From assembly GCF_002156875.1 (NCBI RefSeq), contig NZ_NCSY01000011.1, positions 41,149 through 105,148 of the forward strand: DNA of 64,000 nucleotides. The letters run 5' to 3'. The notes under the pieces were generated by a model. That model ran no database searches and was not told where the DNA came from. It saw only the letters and a list, made by a program, of their open reading frames with translations. Position numbers and translations under genes: made by a program. The DNA is from Bacillus sp. EAC. Lineage in GTDB: Bacteria > Bacillota > Bacilli > Bacillales > Bacillaceae_G. Below, one piece after another: positions 19,242-29,609 of this stretch (its first letter is position 1; every line of letters starts with the position of its first letter).

Positions 19242-19742
19242 TTATTTTCCTCCTTGTGGTAACGCTTTACCAAGATAGAAAGCATCTTTTTCTACTTTTA
19301 CTTGATATACATCTAGTGGTGCAAGTGGTGGTGTTCCTTTAATGTTTTTACCACTCTTTTCGTAGCGACCACCATGACATGGACAGAAGAATTGATTCGG
19401 ATGTTCTTTATTGTCGTTCCAACCAACTGTACAGCCTAAATGCTTACAAGTAGGTGATAACGCAACAATATCTCCTTTTGAATCCTTATACACCCATGCA
19501 ATGTGAGACGCGTCAGATTTAACCCAACCATCGACTTGCTTAACTTTGAAGTCAAATCGTTTTGGATCAGTAGTTAAATCTTTTAATAATCCAACTTGCA
19601 CAAACGAACCAGCTGCTTCTTTTTGTAGAACTGGATCAATAGCAAAACGTGCTAATGGCATAAGCATTCCTGCAGCCATAAACCCGCCTACACCAGTTAA
19701 CGTATAGTTTAAAAACTGGCGTCTTGAAACCTTTTCACTCAT
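19242..19742 (-). CDS. qcrA: Menaquinol:cytochrome c reductase, Rieske iron-sulfur subunit
   Basis: Rieske [2Fe-2S] protein with both cluster motifs, SPTCKHLGCTVGW and FFCPCHGGRYE (two Cys and two His). The N-terminus carries a twin-arginine motif (SRRQFL) followed by a hydrophobic stretch that stays as a membrane anchor. The longest frame starts at 19763, but GAGGGGGGA lies before the ATG at 19742, giving 166 residues, the usual length. First gene of qcrABC. Confidence 0.95.
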   Translation of the reverse strand: MSEKVSRRQFLNYTLTGVGGFMAAGMLMPLARFAIDPVLQKEAAGSFVQVGLLKDLTTDPKRFDFKVKQVDGWVKSDASHIAWVYKDSKGDIVALSPTCKHLGCTVGWNDNKEHPNQFFCPCHGGRYEKSGKNIKGTPPLAPLDVYQVKVEKDAFYLGKALPQGGK

Positions 19743-19884
19743 GAAAATTCCCCCCTCTATCACAAGTACTCCTGTACGGACAACAGCTATAATAATAAAA
19801 CTAGGACACTTTCATAATATAATAACAAATTTAGAAGGTCAATAATATCCTAATAATAATCATTTAATAATGTTGTTTTTATTT

Positions 19885-20334
19885 TTATCCCCATATTTTA
19901 GAAAATAATGCATTTAAATGTGATAATTGTTTTTCAACAATTACTTTTTGAGTTGTCTCATCTAAACTATTTATATTTAGTGCTGGTAACCAAATTAAAG
20001 ATTCTTCCATTTCTGAATTCAATTGTTTCCAATCATAGTCGCATGTTAGAAAGAAAATGTGTTTCATTCCGCTCTCTTTAAACTCTTGATTCCATTGCAT
20101 TAAACGGGTAGTTTTAGCCTCTTCACCTAGTAAATAAGTAAATTCCGGTGCAATCACTACTCGTCCCTTGTATGTACGTTCGATTTCCGAAGTAAGGATA
20201 ATCAGATCTTCTCTTTGTTCAGCTAAACTGATATTTTCTTTACTTATTGATACAGGACATAATGGAACAATTACAGTATCAATATATTGTTGATGCTCTA
20301 AAACTTGTTGTAAGTCACTAGTTGTCCATTTCAT
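19885..20334 (-). CDS. ypiF: YpiF, DUF2487 protein
   Basis: Soluble 149-residue protein starting MKWTTSDLQQVLEHQQYIDT, which matches the DUF2487/YpiF family found just upstream of qcrA in bacilli. Function is unknown. It has no membrane segment or recognised catalytic motif. The gap to qcrA is 142 bp, so co-transcription is possible but not shown. An intrinsic terminator at 20439-20467 separates it from ypiB. Confidence 0.8.
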   Translation of the reverse strand: MKWTTSDLQQVLEHQQYIDTVIVPLCPVSISKENISLAEQREDLIILTSEIERTYKGRVVIAPEFTYLLGEEAKTTRLMQWNQEFKESGMKHIFFLTCDYDWKQLNSEMEESLIWLPALNINSLDETTQKVIVEKQLSHLNALFSKIWG

Positions 20335-20438
20335 GTTAACTACCTACTTTCTAATTTGAAGATAATAAAATTTAAATGTGAAATTTTTGTGAACAAATAT
20401 CTATTTTCAATTTAACCATATTTTACTATTTTACGAAA

Positions 20439-20467
20439 GAAAAAAAGCCCTCAACTTTGAGGACTTT
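20439..20467 (-). terminator. Intrinsic terminator after ypiA-ypiB
   Basis: Minus-strand GTCCTCAA / TTGAGGGC hairpin followed by TTTTTTT. It lies between ypiB and ypiF. Confidence 0.8.
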
Positions 20468-20614
20468 CGCTTTTATTTATTGACTGTTTTCGTAAATATA
20501 GTTGGTATTTCTCTAGGAGATTTGTTGCTATCCATTCTTCAACAGAAATTCTCTTTAACCAAACCTTTTCAAAAACAACAATCTTGTCGCAAACAGCCTA
20601 TTTATAAGCTTACA

Positions 20615-21151
20615 TTATAATGTCTTTAACTGATTAGTTAGTTCCTTGAAACGCTTGGCATCCTGTTGATCCAACGCTTCATCAATTAAACGCATTAAAC
20701 GATCTCTTTGGAAATTAAGTATTGAATCTGTTAAAAGCTTTTCAGCAATAACACGATCTTTTTCGTTCGTATTTAAGTTTTTCGGTAAATGTGGATTCTC
20801 TTCTAAAACTGAAACAAACATTGGATATTGAAAGGAAGATTTAAAATTTAATTGGATATAAATATCTTCATCTCGATTTAGTCGAATATCATGAAATGAC
20901 TTTTCTGCATCGGTCGTCATCACATTTTGTTTATAAAAATGAAATGGGACTTCTTTTACGCAGTTTGTCGACATCACTAATCCACGAGGGCAATATTTAG
21001 ACTGTTCGACAAAATGAACCTTCTTCATTAAATAATCATGGCTCATTAAATAATTTAGTATCCATACACATTCTCGCTGTTTTAATTGAAAATTACTTAA
21101 AAACCACTTTACAAAATCTTTCTTTTCATTCACAGATACAGGGGTTGCCAT
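20615..21151 (-). CDS. ypiB: YpiB, UPF0302 family protein
   Basis: Protein of 178 residues with the UPF0302 signature region ([36 protein letters not shown]) and a short helical C-terminal domain ([28 protein letters not shown]). Function is unknown; the family is confined to Firmicutes. SD GGAGGG precedes the ATG. It follows ypiA by 54 bp, as in B. subtilis. Confidence 0.88.
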   Translation of the reverse strand: MATPVSVNEKKDFVKWFLSNFQLKQRECVWILNYLMSHDYLMKKVHFVEQSKYCPRGLVMSTNCVKEVPFHFYKQNVMTTDAEKSFHDIRLNRDEDIYIQLNFKSSFQYPMFVSVLEENPHLPKNLNTNEKDRVIAEKLLTDSILNFQRDRLMRLIDEALDQQDAKRFKELTNQLKTL

Positions 21152-21205
21152 TTTTAAATCCCTCCTCTGTCCATTAGATTTGTCCCCATTTCTGAATAAA
21201 GAAAA

Positions 21206-22465
21206 TTACAATTCATTTATTCGATCAAGACGTTCCCTTACTTCTTCTTGCAGGTATTCATCATCTTTAAGCATAATGTATACCTCTTTAGCTTCTTGTA
21301 CTAAACCTTCTTCGTATAATAAATCTCCGAATTCCTTTAAGTAGGAAATTTCCTGGTTAAAGTCATTATATGCAAGACGATATTGATTTAATGCCAAATC
21401 ATATTTTTCTATTCCATAGTATGCTTTTCCTAAATCCCAGTTAAAATGCGGATCGGAAGCACCATGTTCAATTGCTAATTCGATTGTCCCAATTATTTCA
21501 TCAAAATCCTCTTCTTCAAAAAGAATACCGACTAATAACTGTACTGCTTCAATTAGGGATGGGTCGTAAATTAAAGCTTCCTGTAAATGCTTTTTACTCG
21601 TATTTAAATTTTTTAATTTACGTGCTAGCTTGGCTGCTGATAATAAACATTCAACATTAGTCTCATCTACTTGTAATGCTTTTTGAAGTATATCATATCC
21701 TTCTTGATATTGACCTTCCATATCATAGGCTTTACTCAACCATAAGTGTGCAACCAAATACTCTGGATCAAAGAAAATCGCTTCCTCAAAAACAGGAATA
21801 CAAGCTGAGTAACGCTCTGCTTGGAATAGTGTAATGCCGTATCCCAATAATGTATGGAAGTCTTTTGAATGTTGGATTCCTTTTTCGTAAAACGGAATTG
21901 CTTCTTCCCACTCACCTTCAGCACTTAAACATTCGGCTAGTCGTAAGTCTTTATTAACACCATTAACTTCTATTTCTAGCATTACTAATTTTTCATAAAA
22001 CGAAATTGCTTTTTTATAGTCATACTTACTAAAGTAATATTCGCCTAGTGCAAAATCAACAACTGGCTCATTTGGTAAAATTCTTTTTGCTTCAAATAGC
22101 TTTTGTTCAGCGACTTCATCAAGACCTTGAACTTGATATAAATCAGCCATTAAAAGTAAAGCCTGTACTCTGTTTTCACTTTCATCCTTAATTGAAAGTA
22201 AAATCTCTAATGCTTCATCTTCTAAATCAAGATCTAATAATAATTCAGCGTAAATTATTTTAAGCTCTTCGTCATCACCGTATAAGTATACTAAGTCTTC
22301 AATAATATTTTTCGCTTCATCAATTAAACCTAATGATTGAAAAACGATAGCAGCTTCATATTTTTCTTCATCGTTTGCACTTTGTAAACTTTTTTTTAGG
22401 ACATCTAATCCTTTTTCAGTTTCGCCGTTATCAATCAGCTGTACTGCTTCATAAATACTACTCAT
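21206..22465 (-). CDS. ypiA: Tetratricopeptide-repeat protein YpiA
   Basis: Acidic 419-residue protein made almost wholly of TPR-like helical pairs (for example ALGEYYFSKYDYKKAISFYEKL and DLGKAYYGIEKYDLALNQYRLAY). It is likely a cytoplasmic protein-protein interaction scaffold; the partner is unknown. SD AGAGGTG precedes the ATG. It lies between aroA and ypiB in the conserved order, 21 bp after aroA. Confidence 0.88.
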   Translation of the reverse strand: MSSIYEAVQLIDNGETEKGLDVLKKSLQSANDEEKYEAAIVFQSLGLIDEAKNIIEDLVYLYGDDEELKIIYAELLLDLDLEDEALEILLSIKDESENRVQALLLMADLYQVQGLDEVAEQKLFEAKRILPNEPVVDFALGEYYFSKYDYKKAISFYEKLVMLEIEVNGVNKDLRLAECLSAEGEWEEAIPFYEKGIQHSKDFHTLLGYGITLFQAERYSACIPVFEEAIFFDPEYLVAHLWLSKAYDMEGQYQEGYDILQKALQVDETNVECLLSAAKLARKLKNLNTSKKHLQEALIYDPSLIEAVQLLVGILFEEEDFDEIIGTIELAIEHGASDPHFNWDLGKAYYGIEKYDLALNQYRLAYNDFNQEISYLKEFGDLLYEEGLVQEAKEVYIMLKDDEYLQEEVRERLDRINEL

Positions 22466-22486
22466 TAAAACACCTCTTAATTCAAA

Positions 22487-23773
22487 CTACTTTATCAGTT
22501 CATTTAATTGTTCTTTAAAGTTTGGAAATGAAACAGCAATACATTCAATATTTTCAATCTCTGTTTCGCCTTCTGCTACTAACGCAGCAATTGATAGCAT
22601 CATTCCCATTCGATGGTCTCCATGTGACTTAACATTTGAAGCTATTAAAGAACTTTCTCCTTGTATAATCATACCATCTTTTGTAGCTTCGATGTTTACA
22701 CCAAGTTTTGTAAGTTCTTCTACTACTGTTTGTATGCGGTCAGTTTCTTTTACTCTTAGTTCTTCTGCGTCTTTGATAATTGTTTCGCCACTAGCAAATG
22801 CTGCTGCTAAAGCAATGATAGGTAATTCATCAATACAAGTTGGAATCTCTTCTCCTCCAATTGTAGTAGCCTTTAACTTGCTCGATTTCACTCGTAAATC
22901 GGCGATAGGTTCGCCATTAACGATCTTTTCATTTTCAAGTGTAATGTTAGCCCCCATCCGTTCTAAAACAGTTAATATACCTGTACGAGTTGGATTTACG
23001 CCAACATTTTTCAGTAGAATTTCACTATTTGGAATGATCGAGCCTGCTACCAAGAAGAAAGCTGCAGAGCTAATATCACCTGGCACAGTAACTGACGTCG
23101 ATTTTAAACTCTGATTTCCAGTAATTGAAACTGAATTCCCATCAACTTTTAGATCACACCCAAAAGCTTTAAGCATTCTTTCAGTATGGTCACGAGATTT
23201 TTCTGGTTCCGTTACAACAGTAGTTCCATTTGCAAATAAACCAGCTAATAGGATAGAAGATTTTACTTGGGCACTTGAAACAGGTGAATGATATGAGATA
23301 CTACTCAGTTTCCCACCTCTAATTGAAAGTGGCGTATATGTTGCATCTTCACGTCCATCTATTAAAGCTCCCATTAATCTTAATGGGTTACTTACTCTTT
23401 TCATTGGTCTCTTAGCAATTGATTCATCGCCTACTAGTACTGAATGGAAAGGTAAGCCACTTAATATCCCCATTATTAACCTTGCTGTTGTTCCTGAATT
23501 TCCTACATCAAGAACTGAATTCGGCTCTGTAAGCCCCTCTATACCTTTACCATAAACGATTACTTCCTCATCTTGAACATCAATATGTACTCCAAGTTTT
23601 CTAAAACAATCAATTGTACTTAAGCAATCTTCACCTAATAGAAAGTTTGTAACTCTTGTCGTCCCATTTGCTAAAGAACCAAACATTATCGCTCTGTGAG
23701 AGATCGATTTATCTCCGGGAATTGTGACTTCCCCTACCAAACGGACTTTTTGTGCTGAATGCGAATTTCCCAT
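22487..23773 (-). CDS. aroA: 3-phosphoshikimate 1-carboxyvinyltransferase (EPSP synthase)
   Basis: Shikimate-pathway enzyme joining PEP and shikimate 3-phosphate (called aroE in B. subtilis). The 428-residue protein shows [40 protein letters not shown] and RVKETDRI. The [10 protein letters not shown] stretch resembles class II, glyphosate-tolerant-type enzymes, an inference from pattern. The frame opens at GTG 23782, inside the SD, so the ATG at 23773 preceded by AAAAGGTG is preferred and gives the B. subtilis length. tyrA, hisC and trp genes, which lie upstream in B. subtilis, are absent here. Confidence 0.95.
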   Translation of the reverse strand: MGNSHSAQKVRLVGEVTIPGDKSISHRAIMFGSLANGTTRVTNFLLGEDCLSTIDCFRKLGVHIDVQDEEVIVYGKGIEGLTEPNSVLDVGNSGTTARLIMGILSGLPFHSVLVGDESIAKRPMKRVSNPLRLMGALIDGREDATYTPLSIRGGKLSSISYHSPVSSAQVKSSILLAGLFANGTTVVTEPEKSRDHTERMLKAFGCDLKVDGNSVSITGNQSLKSTSVTVPGDISSAAFFLVAGSIIPNSEILLKNVGVNPTRTGILTVLERMGANITLENEKIVNGEPIADLRVKSSKLKATTIGGEEIPTCIDELPIIALAAAFASGETIIKDAEELRVKETDRIQTVVEELTKLGVNIEATKDGMIIQGESSLIASNVKSHGDHRMGMMLSIAALVAEGETEIENIECIAVSFPNFKEQLNELIK

Positions 23774-23960
23774 ATTAGACACCTTTTAAACCTTTCTATA
23801 TGTAATAAACATTCCATTTTTATTAATTCAAACCTTTTTTTTTGTAGAAAATCTGTTCGACTAATTCCCCTAAATAATTACAATAAAAATTAATCATTTT
23901 ATTAGAAAAAGAAAATGATATTTTGATTTATCAATTATCAAAACACCATTTTCCCAAAAA

Positions 23961-25046
23961 TTATTTAATTATTTCTGTAAGAAAACATTTTAACTGATCT
24001 TTCAGGACACTTTCTTCAACTTCACAAATTTTCGGTACCCCAAAATCCTTTAATAATACATAATTTATTTTTTGCTCAACATTTTTTTTATCTTGTTTCA
24101 TTAATTCGATAATTGAAGGGATGTCCAAATTAAGATAAACAGGATAATCAAGTTTTTTAAACCAACTTAAAAATAATGCAAACGATAAATCAGTTTCAAA
24201 TAATTTTTCACTTAAATAAATAGAAAATAATGTTCCAAATGCAATTGCCTCTCCGTGGGTAGTCTTCGTATAGCCTAAATAAGCTTCGATTGCATGACCA
24301 AGAGTATGTCCTAAATTAAGAAAGGCTCTTACTCCATTCTCTCGTTCATCTTCTGAAACAATTTGGTTTTTCACGCTTATTCCCATTTCAACACATTTTT
24401 CGATAAGGTTAGGCTCTAAATTTTCAAGCGATTGAATCGAATTAATTAACCATTTGGTATTTTCTTTAGAAGAAATCAGAGCTTCTTTTATGATTTCTGC
24501 AAAACCTGAACGCCACTCCTCAATAGGTAATGTATTGAGGAAGTTTAATTCGTATAATACTAATTCTGGTTGATAAAATGCTCCTACAATATTTTTTGCT
24601 TTAGGTAGATTAATGGCAACCTTGCCACCTATTGCACTATCATGTGCCAATAATGTAGTTGGGATTTGAATGAAGCGTATTCCTCTCATATAGGTCGCAG
24701 CAACAAAACCAGCTAAATCTCCAACTACTCCTCCACCTAATGCAATAATTAAACTATTTCGATCTAGTTTACTTTCAAAACAAAATTCCAAGCATTTTTC
24801 ATAAATCGCAAAATTCTTACTTCTTTCTCCGTTTGGAAAGTTATAACTATCAGTATTCGTTAAATGAGCAACCTGATTTTTAACATCTTCTAAATAATAG
24901 TTGGCTACATTATCATCACTGATGATTACTATTTTTGAAACTTTTGGAGAGAAGTTTTCAATAATTGACTGTAAATTACTTAAAATCCCATATCCAATAC
25001 AAACGTCGTATTGCTTAGAGCTTGTTTTTACAGTAATTCTATTCAT
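23961..25046 (-). CDS. aroB: 3-dehydroquinate synthase
   Basis: NAD+- and metal-dependent second step of the shikimate pathway. The 361-residue protein has the NAD-binding ALGGGVVGDLAGFVAATYMRG, the PTTLLAHDSAIGGKVAINLP stretch with the catalytic Lys, and the metal ligands in LNLGHTLGHAIEAYLGY and THGEAIAFG. Its ATG overlaps the aroC stop as TAATG, so translation is coupled. It is more AT-rich and diverged than aroC at its C-terminus, but all key motifs are present. Confidence 0.95.
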   Translation of the reverse strand: MNRITVKTSSKQYDVCIGYGILSNLQSIIENFSPKVSKIVIISDDNVANYYLEDVKNQVAHLTNTDSYNFPNGERSKNFAIYEKCLEFCFESKLDRNSLIIALGGGVVGDLAGFVAATYMRGIRFIQIPTTLLAHDSAIGGKVAINLPKAKNIVGAFYQPELVLYELNFLNTLPIEEWRSGFAEIIKEALISSKENTKWLINSIQSLENLEPNLIEKCVEMGISVKNQIVSEDERENGVRAFLNLGHTLGHAIEAYLGYTKTTHGEAIAFGTLFSIYLSEKLFETDLSFALFLSWFKKLDYPVYLNLDIPSIIELMKQDKKNVEQKINYVLLKDFGVPKICEVEESVLKDQLKCFLTEIIK

Positions 25047-26215
25047 TAAAATTTCCTCGCATATTGACGGTAGTCTTCAATATTATTTTTTAATCGGTCC
25101 AGTTGATCTGATTCAAACTGATCAACAATAGCTTTAGCAATCTCCCAAGCTACGATATGTTCTGCAACAACTGAAGCAGCCGGTACAGCGCAACTATCTG
25201 ATCGTTCAATACTTGCTTCATAGGTTTCTTTTGTTTCGATATCAACGCTTCTAAGCGGCTTGTACAATGTTGGAATGGGCTTCATTACCGCACGAACTAC
25301 AATAGGCATTCCAGTCGTCATACCGCCTTCAAATCCTCCTGCACGATTTGATAAACGATAGTATCCTAGTTCTTCAGTATAAGCAATTTCATCATGTACT
25401 TCACTTCCTGGAATTGATCCTGCTTTAAAACCTATGCCGAATTCAACACCTTTAAATGCATTAATACTAACTATCGCACCAGCAATCTTAGAATCTAATT
25501 TGCGATCATAATGAACATAGCTTCCGATTCCTGGAGGCATTCCCTCAACCACTACTTCAACGATTCCACCTAAAGAATCACCATTTTTCTTTGCTTCATC
25601 AATTAAATTTTTCATATTTTCAGTTGCATCTTCATCAATACAACGGACTTCTGAATTCTCAGCTCGAGTATGTAAATCTGCAGAATCTTTATACGCTACT
25701 TCATTTGACTTTACGCCACCAATTTCAATGACATGACTAGCTATTTTAATTCCAAGTTCACTTAATAGTTTCTTAGCAACAGCACCTGCAGCAACACGAA
25801 CCGTTGTTTCACGTGCAGAAGAGCGCTCTAGTACATTACGAACATCTCTAAATCCATATTTTATGGCTCCGTTTAAATCAGCATGACCAGGTCTTGGTTT
25901 TGTAATACTTCTTTTACCTTCATATTCTTCATTTTCTAAAGGTTCAGCACCCATAATATTTGTCCAATGAGTAAAATCTTTATTTTCAACAACTAAAGCT
26001 ATAGGAGAACCTAAAGTAAATCCATGACGAACACCACTTGTTATCTGAGCAGTATCCTTTTCAATTTGCATTCTTCTACCGCGACCATACCCACCTTGAC
26101 GTCTACGAAGTTCATTATTAATTTCTTCTGATAATAGTGGTAAGCCTGCTGGAACGCCTTCTATAATCGTTGTTAATTGTGGACCATGAGATTCACCTGC
26201 AGTTAAATAACGCAT
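25046..26215 (-). CDS. aroC: Chorismate synthase
   Basis: Reduced-FMN-dependent last step of the shikimate pathway (aroF in B. subtilis). The 389-residue protein has [15 protein letters not shown] at the N-terminus, [62 protein letters not shown] and [13 protein letters not shown], covering the FMN- and substrate-binding regions. It leads the aroC-aroB pair and follows cheR, as in B. subtilis. Confidence 0.97.
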   Translation of the reverse strand: MRYLTAGESHGPQLTTIIEGVPAGLPLLSEEINNELRRRQGGYGRGRRMQIEKDTAQITSGVRHGFTLGSPIALVVENKDFTHWTNIMGAEPLENEEYEGKRSITKPRPGHADLNGAIKYGFRDVRNVLERSSARETTVRVAAGAVAKKLLSELGIKIASHVIEIGGVKSNEVAYKDSADLHTRAENSEVRCIDEDATENMKNLIDEAKKNGDSLGGIVEVVVEGMPPGIGSYVHYDRKLDSKIAGAIVSINAFKGVEFGIGFKAGSIPGSEVHDEIAYTEELGYYRLSNRAGGFEGGMTTGMPIVVRAVMKPIPTLYKPLRSVDIETKETYEASIERSDSCAVPAASVVAEHIVAWEIAKAIVDQFESDQLDRLKNNIEDYRQYARKF

Positions 26216-26290
26216 GCCAACACCTTCTTTTTATGTAAGATTAAAATTATTAGTTATTACTATACCACAACATAATCTGAAAATAATATA

Positions 26291-26315
26291 AAAAAAGAAC
26301 CATAATTTGGTTCTC
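26291..26315 (-). terminator. Intrinsic terminator of cheR
   Basis: Six-base arms AGAACC / GGTTCT with flanking T run on the minus strand, overlapping the cheR stop codon. Confidence 0.8.
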
Positions 26316-27087
26316 ATAAAGTTTTTTTATAAAAAAATGTTTGATCAGACGTAAATGAATACTTTTCTGCGTGGAAAATTTGTTCAGTACTCCCTACAAA
26401 TAATATTCCATTTTGATTTAAGGCTTTTGAAAAGTTTGTATAAATATCTATTTTTGCTTCTTCTGTAAAATAGATTAAAACGTTTCTACAAACAATTACA
26501 TCAACATTTTTTTCATATGTATCAAGCAATAAATTGTGCTTTTTAAATTGAATTTGTTTCTTTAATTCATCACTTACTTTATAAATTGATCCTTCTTGTT
26601 TAAAATATTTTGCTAATAATTCTTTAGGTACATCTTTGATCGCTTTTTCATTGTATACACCAATCTTTGCTTTTGAAAGAACATTTTCATCTAAATCAGA
26701 TGCAATAATTTGAAATTGGTGAGGTTTTAAATATTTTAATAATATCATTGCTAATGTATATGGTTCCTCACCAGTAGAGCATGCTGCACTCCATATTTTT
26801 ACTTTTGTATTATTATCTAATATAGGCGGTAGAATATTTTTTTCAAAAACTTCCCAACGATTCGGATTTCTAAAAAACTCTGAAACATTTATTGTCATTC
26901 GATCTAAAAATTCAAAATACATACCATTATCTTTTTCCATACCATGAAAGAAGTCTACAAATGATCGATATCCCTTTTTTTCATATAAAGATTTTAATCT
27001 TCTTTTCATCTGTGATTCCTTATATAAATACAGATCAATTCCAGATTTCTTTTTTACTAATTTTATAAAATCAATATAATCGTCCAT
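26314..27087 (-). CDS. cheR: Chemotaxis protein methyltransferase CheR
   Basis: SAM-dependent methylation of glutamates on chemoreceptors. The 257-residue protein has an N-terminal helical domain (residues 1-70) and a methyltransferase domain with the SAM motif KIWSAACSTGEEPYTLAM, ASDLDENVL and VIVCRNVLIYF. Length equals that of B. subtilis CheR. With motI in this window, it implies a motile, chemotactic organism. SD AGGGGA precedes the ATG. Terminators lie on both sides, so it is probably transcribed alone. Confidence 0.95.
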   Translation of the reverse strand: MDDYIDFIKLVKKKSGIDLYLYKESQMKRRLKSLYEKKGYRSFVDFFHGMEKDNGMYFEFLDRMTINVSEFFRNPNRWEVFEKNILPPILDNNTKVKIWSAACSTGEEPYTLAMILLKYLKPHQFQIIASDLDENVLSKAKIGVYNEKAIKDVPKELLAKYFKQEGSIYKVSDELKKQIQFKKHNLLLDTYEKNVDVIVCRNVLIYFTEEAKIDIYTNFSKALNQNGILFVGSTEQIFHAEKYSFTSDQTFFYKKTL

Positions 27088-27127
27088 GAGATTCCCCTAC
27101 TAATTCATTCAAATTAAAGCGCTTTAT

Positions 27128-27151
27128 AAAAAAGCCAGCAAATATGCTGGC
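27128..27151 (-). terminator. Intrinsic terminator of ndk
   Basis: Perfect seven-base arms GCCAGCA / TGCTGGC, four-base loop, then TTTTTT on the minus strand. Confidence 0.9.
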
Positions 27152-27171
27152 TTTTAACTTATAAGTTATTA

Positions 27172-27618
27172 TTAATAGATCCACTCTTTAATAATCTTAG
27201 AGTATTCAACTAATTCATTTTCGTTGAAGAAAATGCCGATTTCACGCTCTGCACTTGCAGGTGAATCTGATCCATGAATAATGTTCTTTCCAACAGTTGC
27301 AGCAAATTCTCCACGGATAGTTCCAGGAGCTGAATCTTTAGGGTTAGTAGCACCCATCATTTGACGTGCAGTTGCAATAACATTTTCACCTTCCCAAACC
27401 ATTGCAAATACTGGGCTTGAAGTAATGAAATCTACTAACTCTCCGAAGAAAGGACGCTCTTTATGCTCAGCATAATGAGTTTCTGCTTGTTCTTTACTAA
27501 CTTGCATTAATTTTGCGCCTACTAATTGGAATCCTTTTTTCTCGAAACGTGAAACGATTTCACCAATTAAATTACGTTGTACACCATCAGGTTTAACCAT
27601 TAAATATGTTCTTTCCAT
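27172..27618 (-). CDS. ndk: Nucleoside-diphosphate kinase
   Basis: Balances nucleoside triphosphates by phosphotransfer through an active-site histidine, seen in [20 protein letters not shown]. Other family marks are [20 protein letters not shown] and [11 protein letters not shown]. At 148 residues it has normal length. SD AGAGAGG precedes the ATG. It stands between hepT and cheR as in B. subtilis, with its own terminator. Confidence 0.97.
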   Translation of the reverse strand: MERTYLMVKPDGVQRNLIGEIVSRFEKKGFQLVGAKLMQVSKEQAETHYAEHKERPFFGELVDFITSSPVFAMVWEGENVIATARQMMGATNPKDSAPGTIRGEFAATVGKNIIHGSDSPASAEREIGIFFNENELVEYSKIIKEWIY

Positions 27619-27818
27619 TATGCAATACCTCTCTCGTTCTATTATGTATAAGCAATACAGTAGAATCGTAACATCAATTTATAAAATTATCAATAGTTTA
27701 AAATCTTCTTATTATGCAAATATTGTAATCGTTTCCATAAAATCTATTTAAATGTGAAAAAAATTGGCTAATATTCGATACTTACAAAAAAATTTACTTT
27801 TTACTGCAAATAGCCAAA

Positions 27819-27860
27819 AGAGGCAGAATCAAAATACGAATGCATTTTAATACTACCTCT
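27819..27860 (-). terminator. Probable terminator of hepS-menH-hepT
   Basis: Minus-strand AGAGGTAG pairs with CTGCCTCT (one G-T pair), with inner ATTAAAAT/ATTTTGAT pairing. The downstream T run is short (TTTT), so efficiency is uncertain. The 5' arm overlaps the hepT stop. Confidence 0.6.
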
Positions 27861-28821
27861 AATTTTTTCGATTACCAATATTTTTTGCAATTAAAATTAA
27901 CATATCTTTGGCTTCATTATCAGGTAATTCTTGAATACTTTTTAATGATTTTTCTAGATATTCTTCACTAATTCTTCTTGCTTCTTTAATATATTGACTC
28001 TTACGGATTTGATTAATTAGTGGTTTTACTGTTTCAGGGTTAATTCCTTCATAAACTGAAACGATTTTCTCTTTGAGCGATGGGTCAGACATGGCAAGTA
28101 AAACAGGTAATGTAATATTACCTTGTATAAGGTCACTTCCAGCTGGTTTACCTAACTCTTTCTCGGACGCTGTAAAATCGAGTATATCATCCATAATTTG
28201 ATAGGACATCCCTAGATAATAACCATAGTCTCTTAAACATTTTTGAATATCAGGACCAGCTCCAGACGAAATTGCACCAATTTCACAACTAGCCGAAATT
28301 AATAGTGCTGTTTTTCTCTTTATTCGTCTTAAGTAACATCTTAAATTTTGCTCAAAATTATATTTATCTTTAATTTGTTCAATTTCACCTAAACAAATTT
28401 CTAATATAGTTTGAGATAATTTTTGATGTGCTTCTGGAATCTCAATTTCAGACATACTTTCTAAAGCTTTGGCAAATAAGAAATCACCTGCATACATTGC
28501 AACCCGATTATTATAAGTTGAATTTATTGTTGGTTTTCCTCTTCTTAAGCTAGCTTCGTCAATTACATCGTCATGGACTAGTGATGCCATATGTATTATT
28601 TCCAATGTTGCCGCTACATGCCTAATAGATTGAAGATCATATTCCCCAAATTTTGCACTAAGTAGTACAAATACTGGTCTTATTCGTTTCCCACCTGATT
28701 TGAGTAGCTTAGTAGACGCATCTTTCAAAATGGGCTGGGATGAGTTGACCGTTTGATGAAGAGTATATTCAATCTCATTAAAATCTTTTTTTAAGTAAGA
28801 ATACTTCCATTTAACCTTCAT
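27859..28821 (-). CDS. hepT: Heptaprenyl diphosphate synthase, catalytic component II
   Basis: Makes the C35 side chain of menaquinone-7, together with component I (HepS). Polyprenyl synthase fold with both aspartate-rich motifs, LVHDDVIDEASLRRGKPT and MDDILDF, plus GGKRIRPVFVLLSAKFG. The frame opens at 28842, but AAGGTG fits the ATG at 28821 best, giving 320 residues and an N-terminus (MKVKWKYSYL) like Geobacillus HepT. It is the last gene of hepS-menH-hepT. Confidence 0.95.
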   Translation of the reverse strand: MKVKWKYSYLKKDFNEIEYTLHQTVNSSQPILKDASTKLLKSGGKRIRPVFVLLSAKFGEYDLQSIRHVAATLEIIHMASLVHDDVIDEASLRRGKPTINSTYNNRVAMYAGDFLFAKALESMSEIEIPEAHQKLSQTILEICLGEIEQIKDKYNFEQNLRCYLRRIKRKTALLISASCEIGAISSGAGPDIQKCLRDYGYYLGMSYQIMDDILDFTASEKELGKPAGSDLIQGNITLPVLLAMSDPSLKEKIVSVYEGINPETVKPLINQIRKSQYIKEARRISEEYLEKSLKSIQELPDNEAKDMLILIAKNIGNRKN

Positions 28822-28864
28822 GCCGTTCACCTTTTTATTCATTCCATATTATTGCGTTCGTAAT

Positions 28865-29575
28865 TTAGTTTTTTGGTTTAACACCTAGATGCATTGCAGC
28901 AACTCCAAAAGTATATGGTTTTACTTTTATTTTTTCTAATCCTGCTTTTTCAAATAACTTAGCCAATTCATTCATACCAGGGAATGTACTTGCGCTTTCT
29001 TGTAACCAAGAGTATTCTTTAAAGCTTTTAGCAAAAATTTTCCCGAATATTGGCATTATGAATTTAAAATAAGCCTTATATACATGTCTCACTCCAAATG
29101 CTGTTGGTTGAGAAGTTTCAAGACATACTACAATCCCACCTGGTTTTACTACTCTTGTCATTTCTTTTAATACTTGATAATAATCAGGTACATTTCTTAA
29201 GCCAAAACCAATCGTTACTACATCAAACATATTATCTTCAAATGGTAACTCCATTGCATTTCCATGGATTAATGAAACTTGACTTAATTGCTGATTTTGA
29301 ACTTTTGCTTCACCTATTGATAACATATTTTTGCTAAAATCTAACCCAAATACTTTTCCTTCTTTACCAACTGCTTCTGCTAATGCAATTGTCCATTCAC
29401 CTGTTCCACAGCAAACATCAAGAGCTTTCATACCCTTTTGAACATTCATTATTCGCATTGTGTGTTTACGCCAAGCGATGTGGCGTTGAAAACTAATTAT
29501 TCCGTTCATTTTATCATATTTATTATATATTTTTTCAAACACATCATGGACGCGTTCTTCTTTTGATTGAGTCAT
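28865..29575 (-). CDS. menH: Demethylmenaquinone methyltransferase
   Basis: SAM-dependent last step of menaquinone synthesis (UbiE/MenG family; called menH in B. subtilis). The 236-residue protein has [19 protein letters not shown] for SAM binding, [29 protein letters not shown] and a conserved C-terminus. The ATG at 29575, preceded by GTGGGGGT, is preferred to the GTG at 29587. It lies between the two heptaprenyl synthase subunits, so side-chain synthesis and ring methylation are co-expressed. Confidence 0.95.
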   Translation of the reverse strand: MTQSKEERVHDVFEKIYNKYDKMNGIISFQRHIAWRKHTMRIMNVQKGMKALDVCCGTGEWTIALAEAVGKEGKVFGLDFSKNMLSIGEAKVQNQQLSQVSLIHGNAMELPFEDNMFDVVTIGFGLRNVPDYYQVLKEMTRVVKPGGIVVCLETSQPTAFGVRHVYKAYFKFIMPIFGKIFAKSFKEYSWLQESASTFPGMNELAKLFEKAGLEKIKVKPYTFGVAAMHLGVKPKN

Positions 29576-29609
29576 ATAAACCCCCACTAAGCTAATTACT
29601 TCTGTCTAA

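Noticed and set aside
27113..27126. Palindrome TAAAGCGCTTTA between ndk and cheR as a cre site
   Set aside because: The centre fits CcpA sites but the outer bases do not (TT...AT instead of TG...CA); too weak to call.
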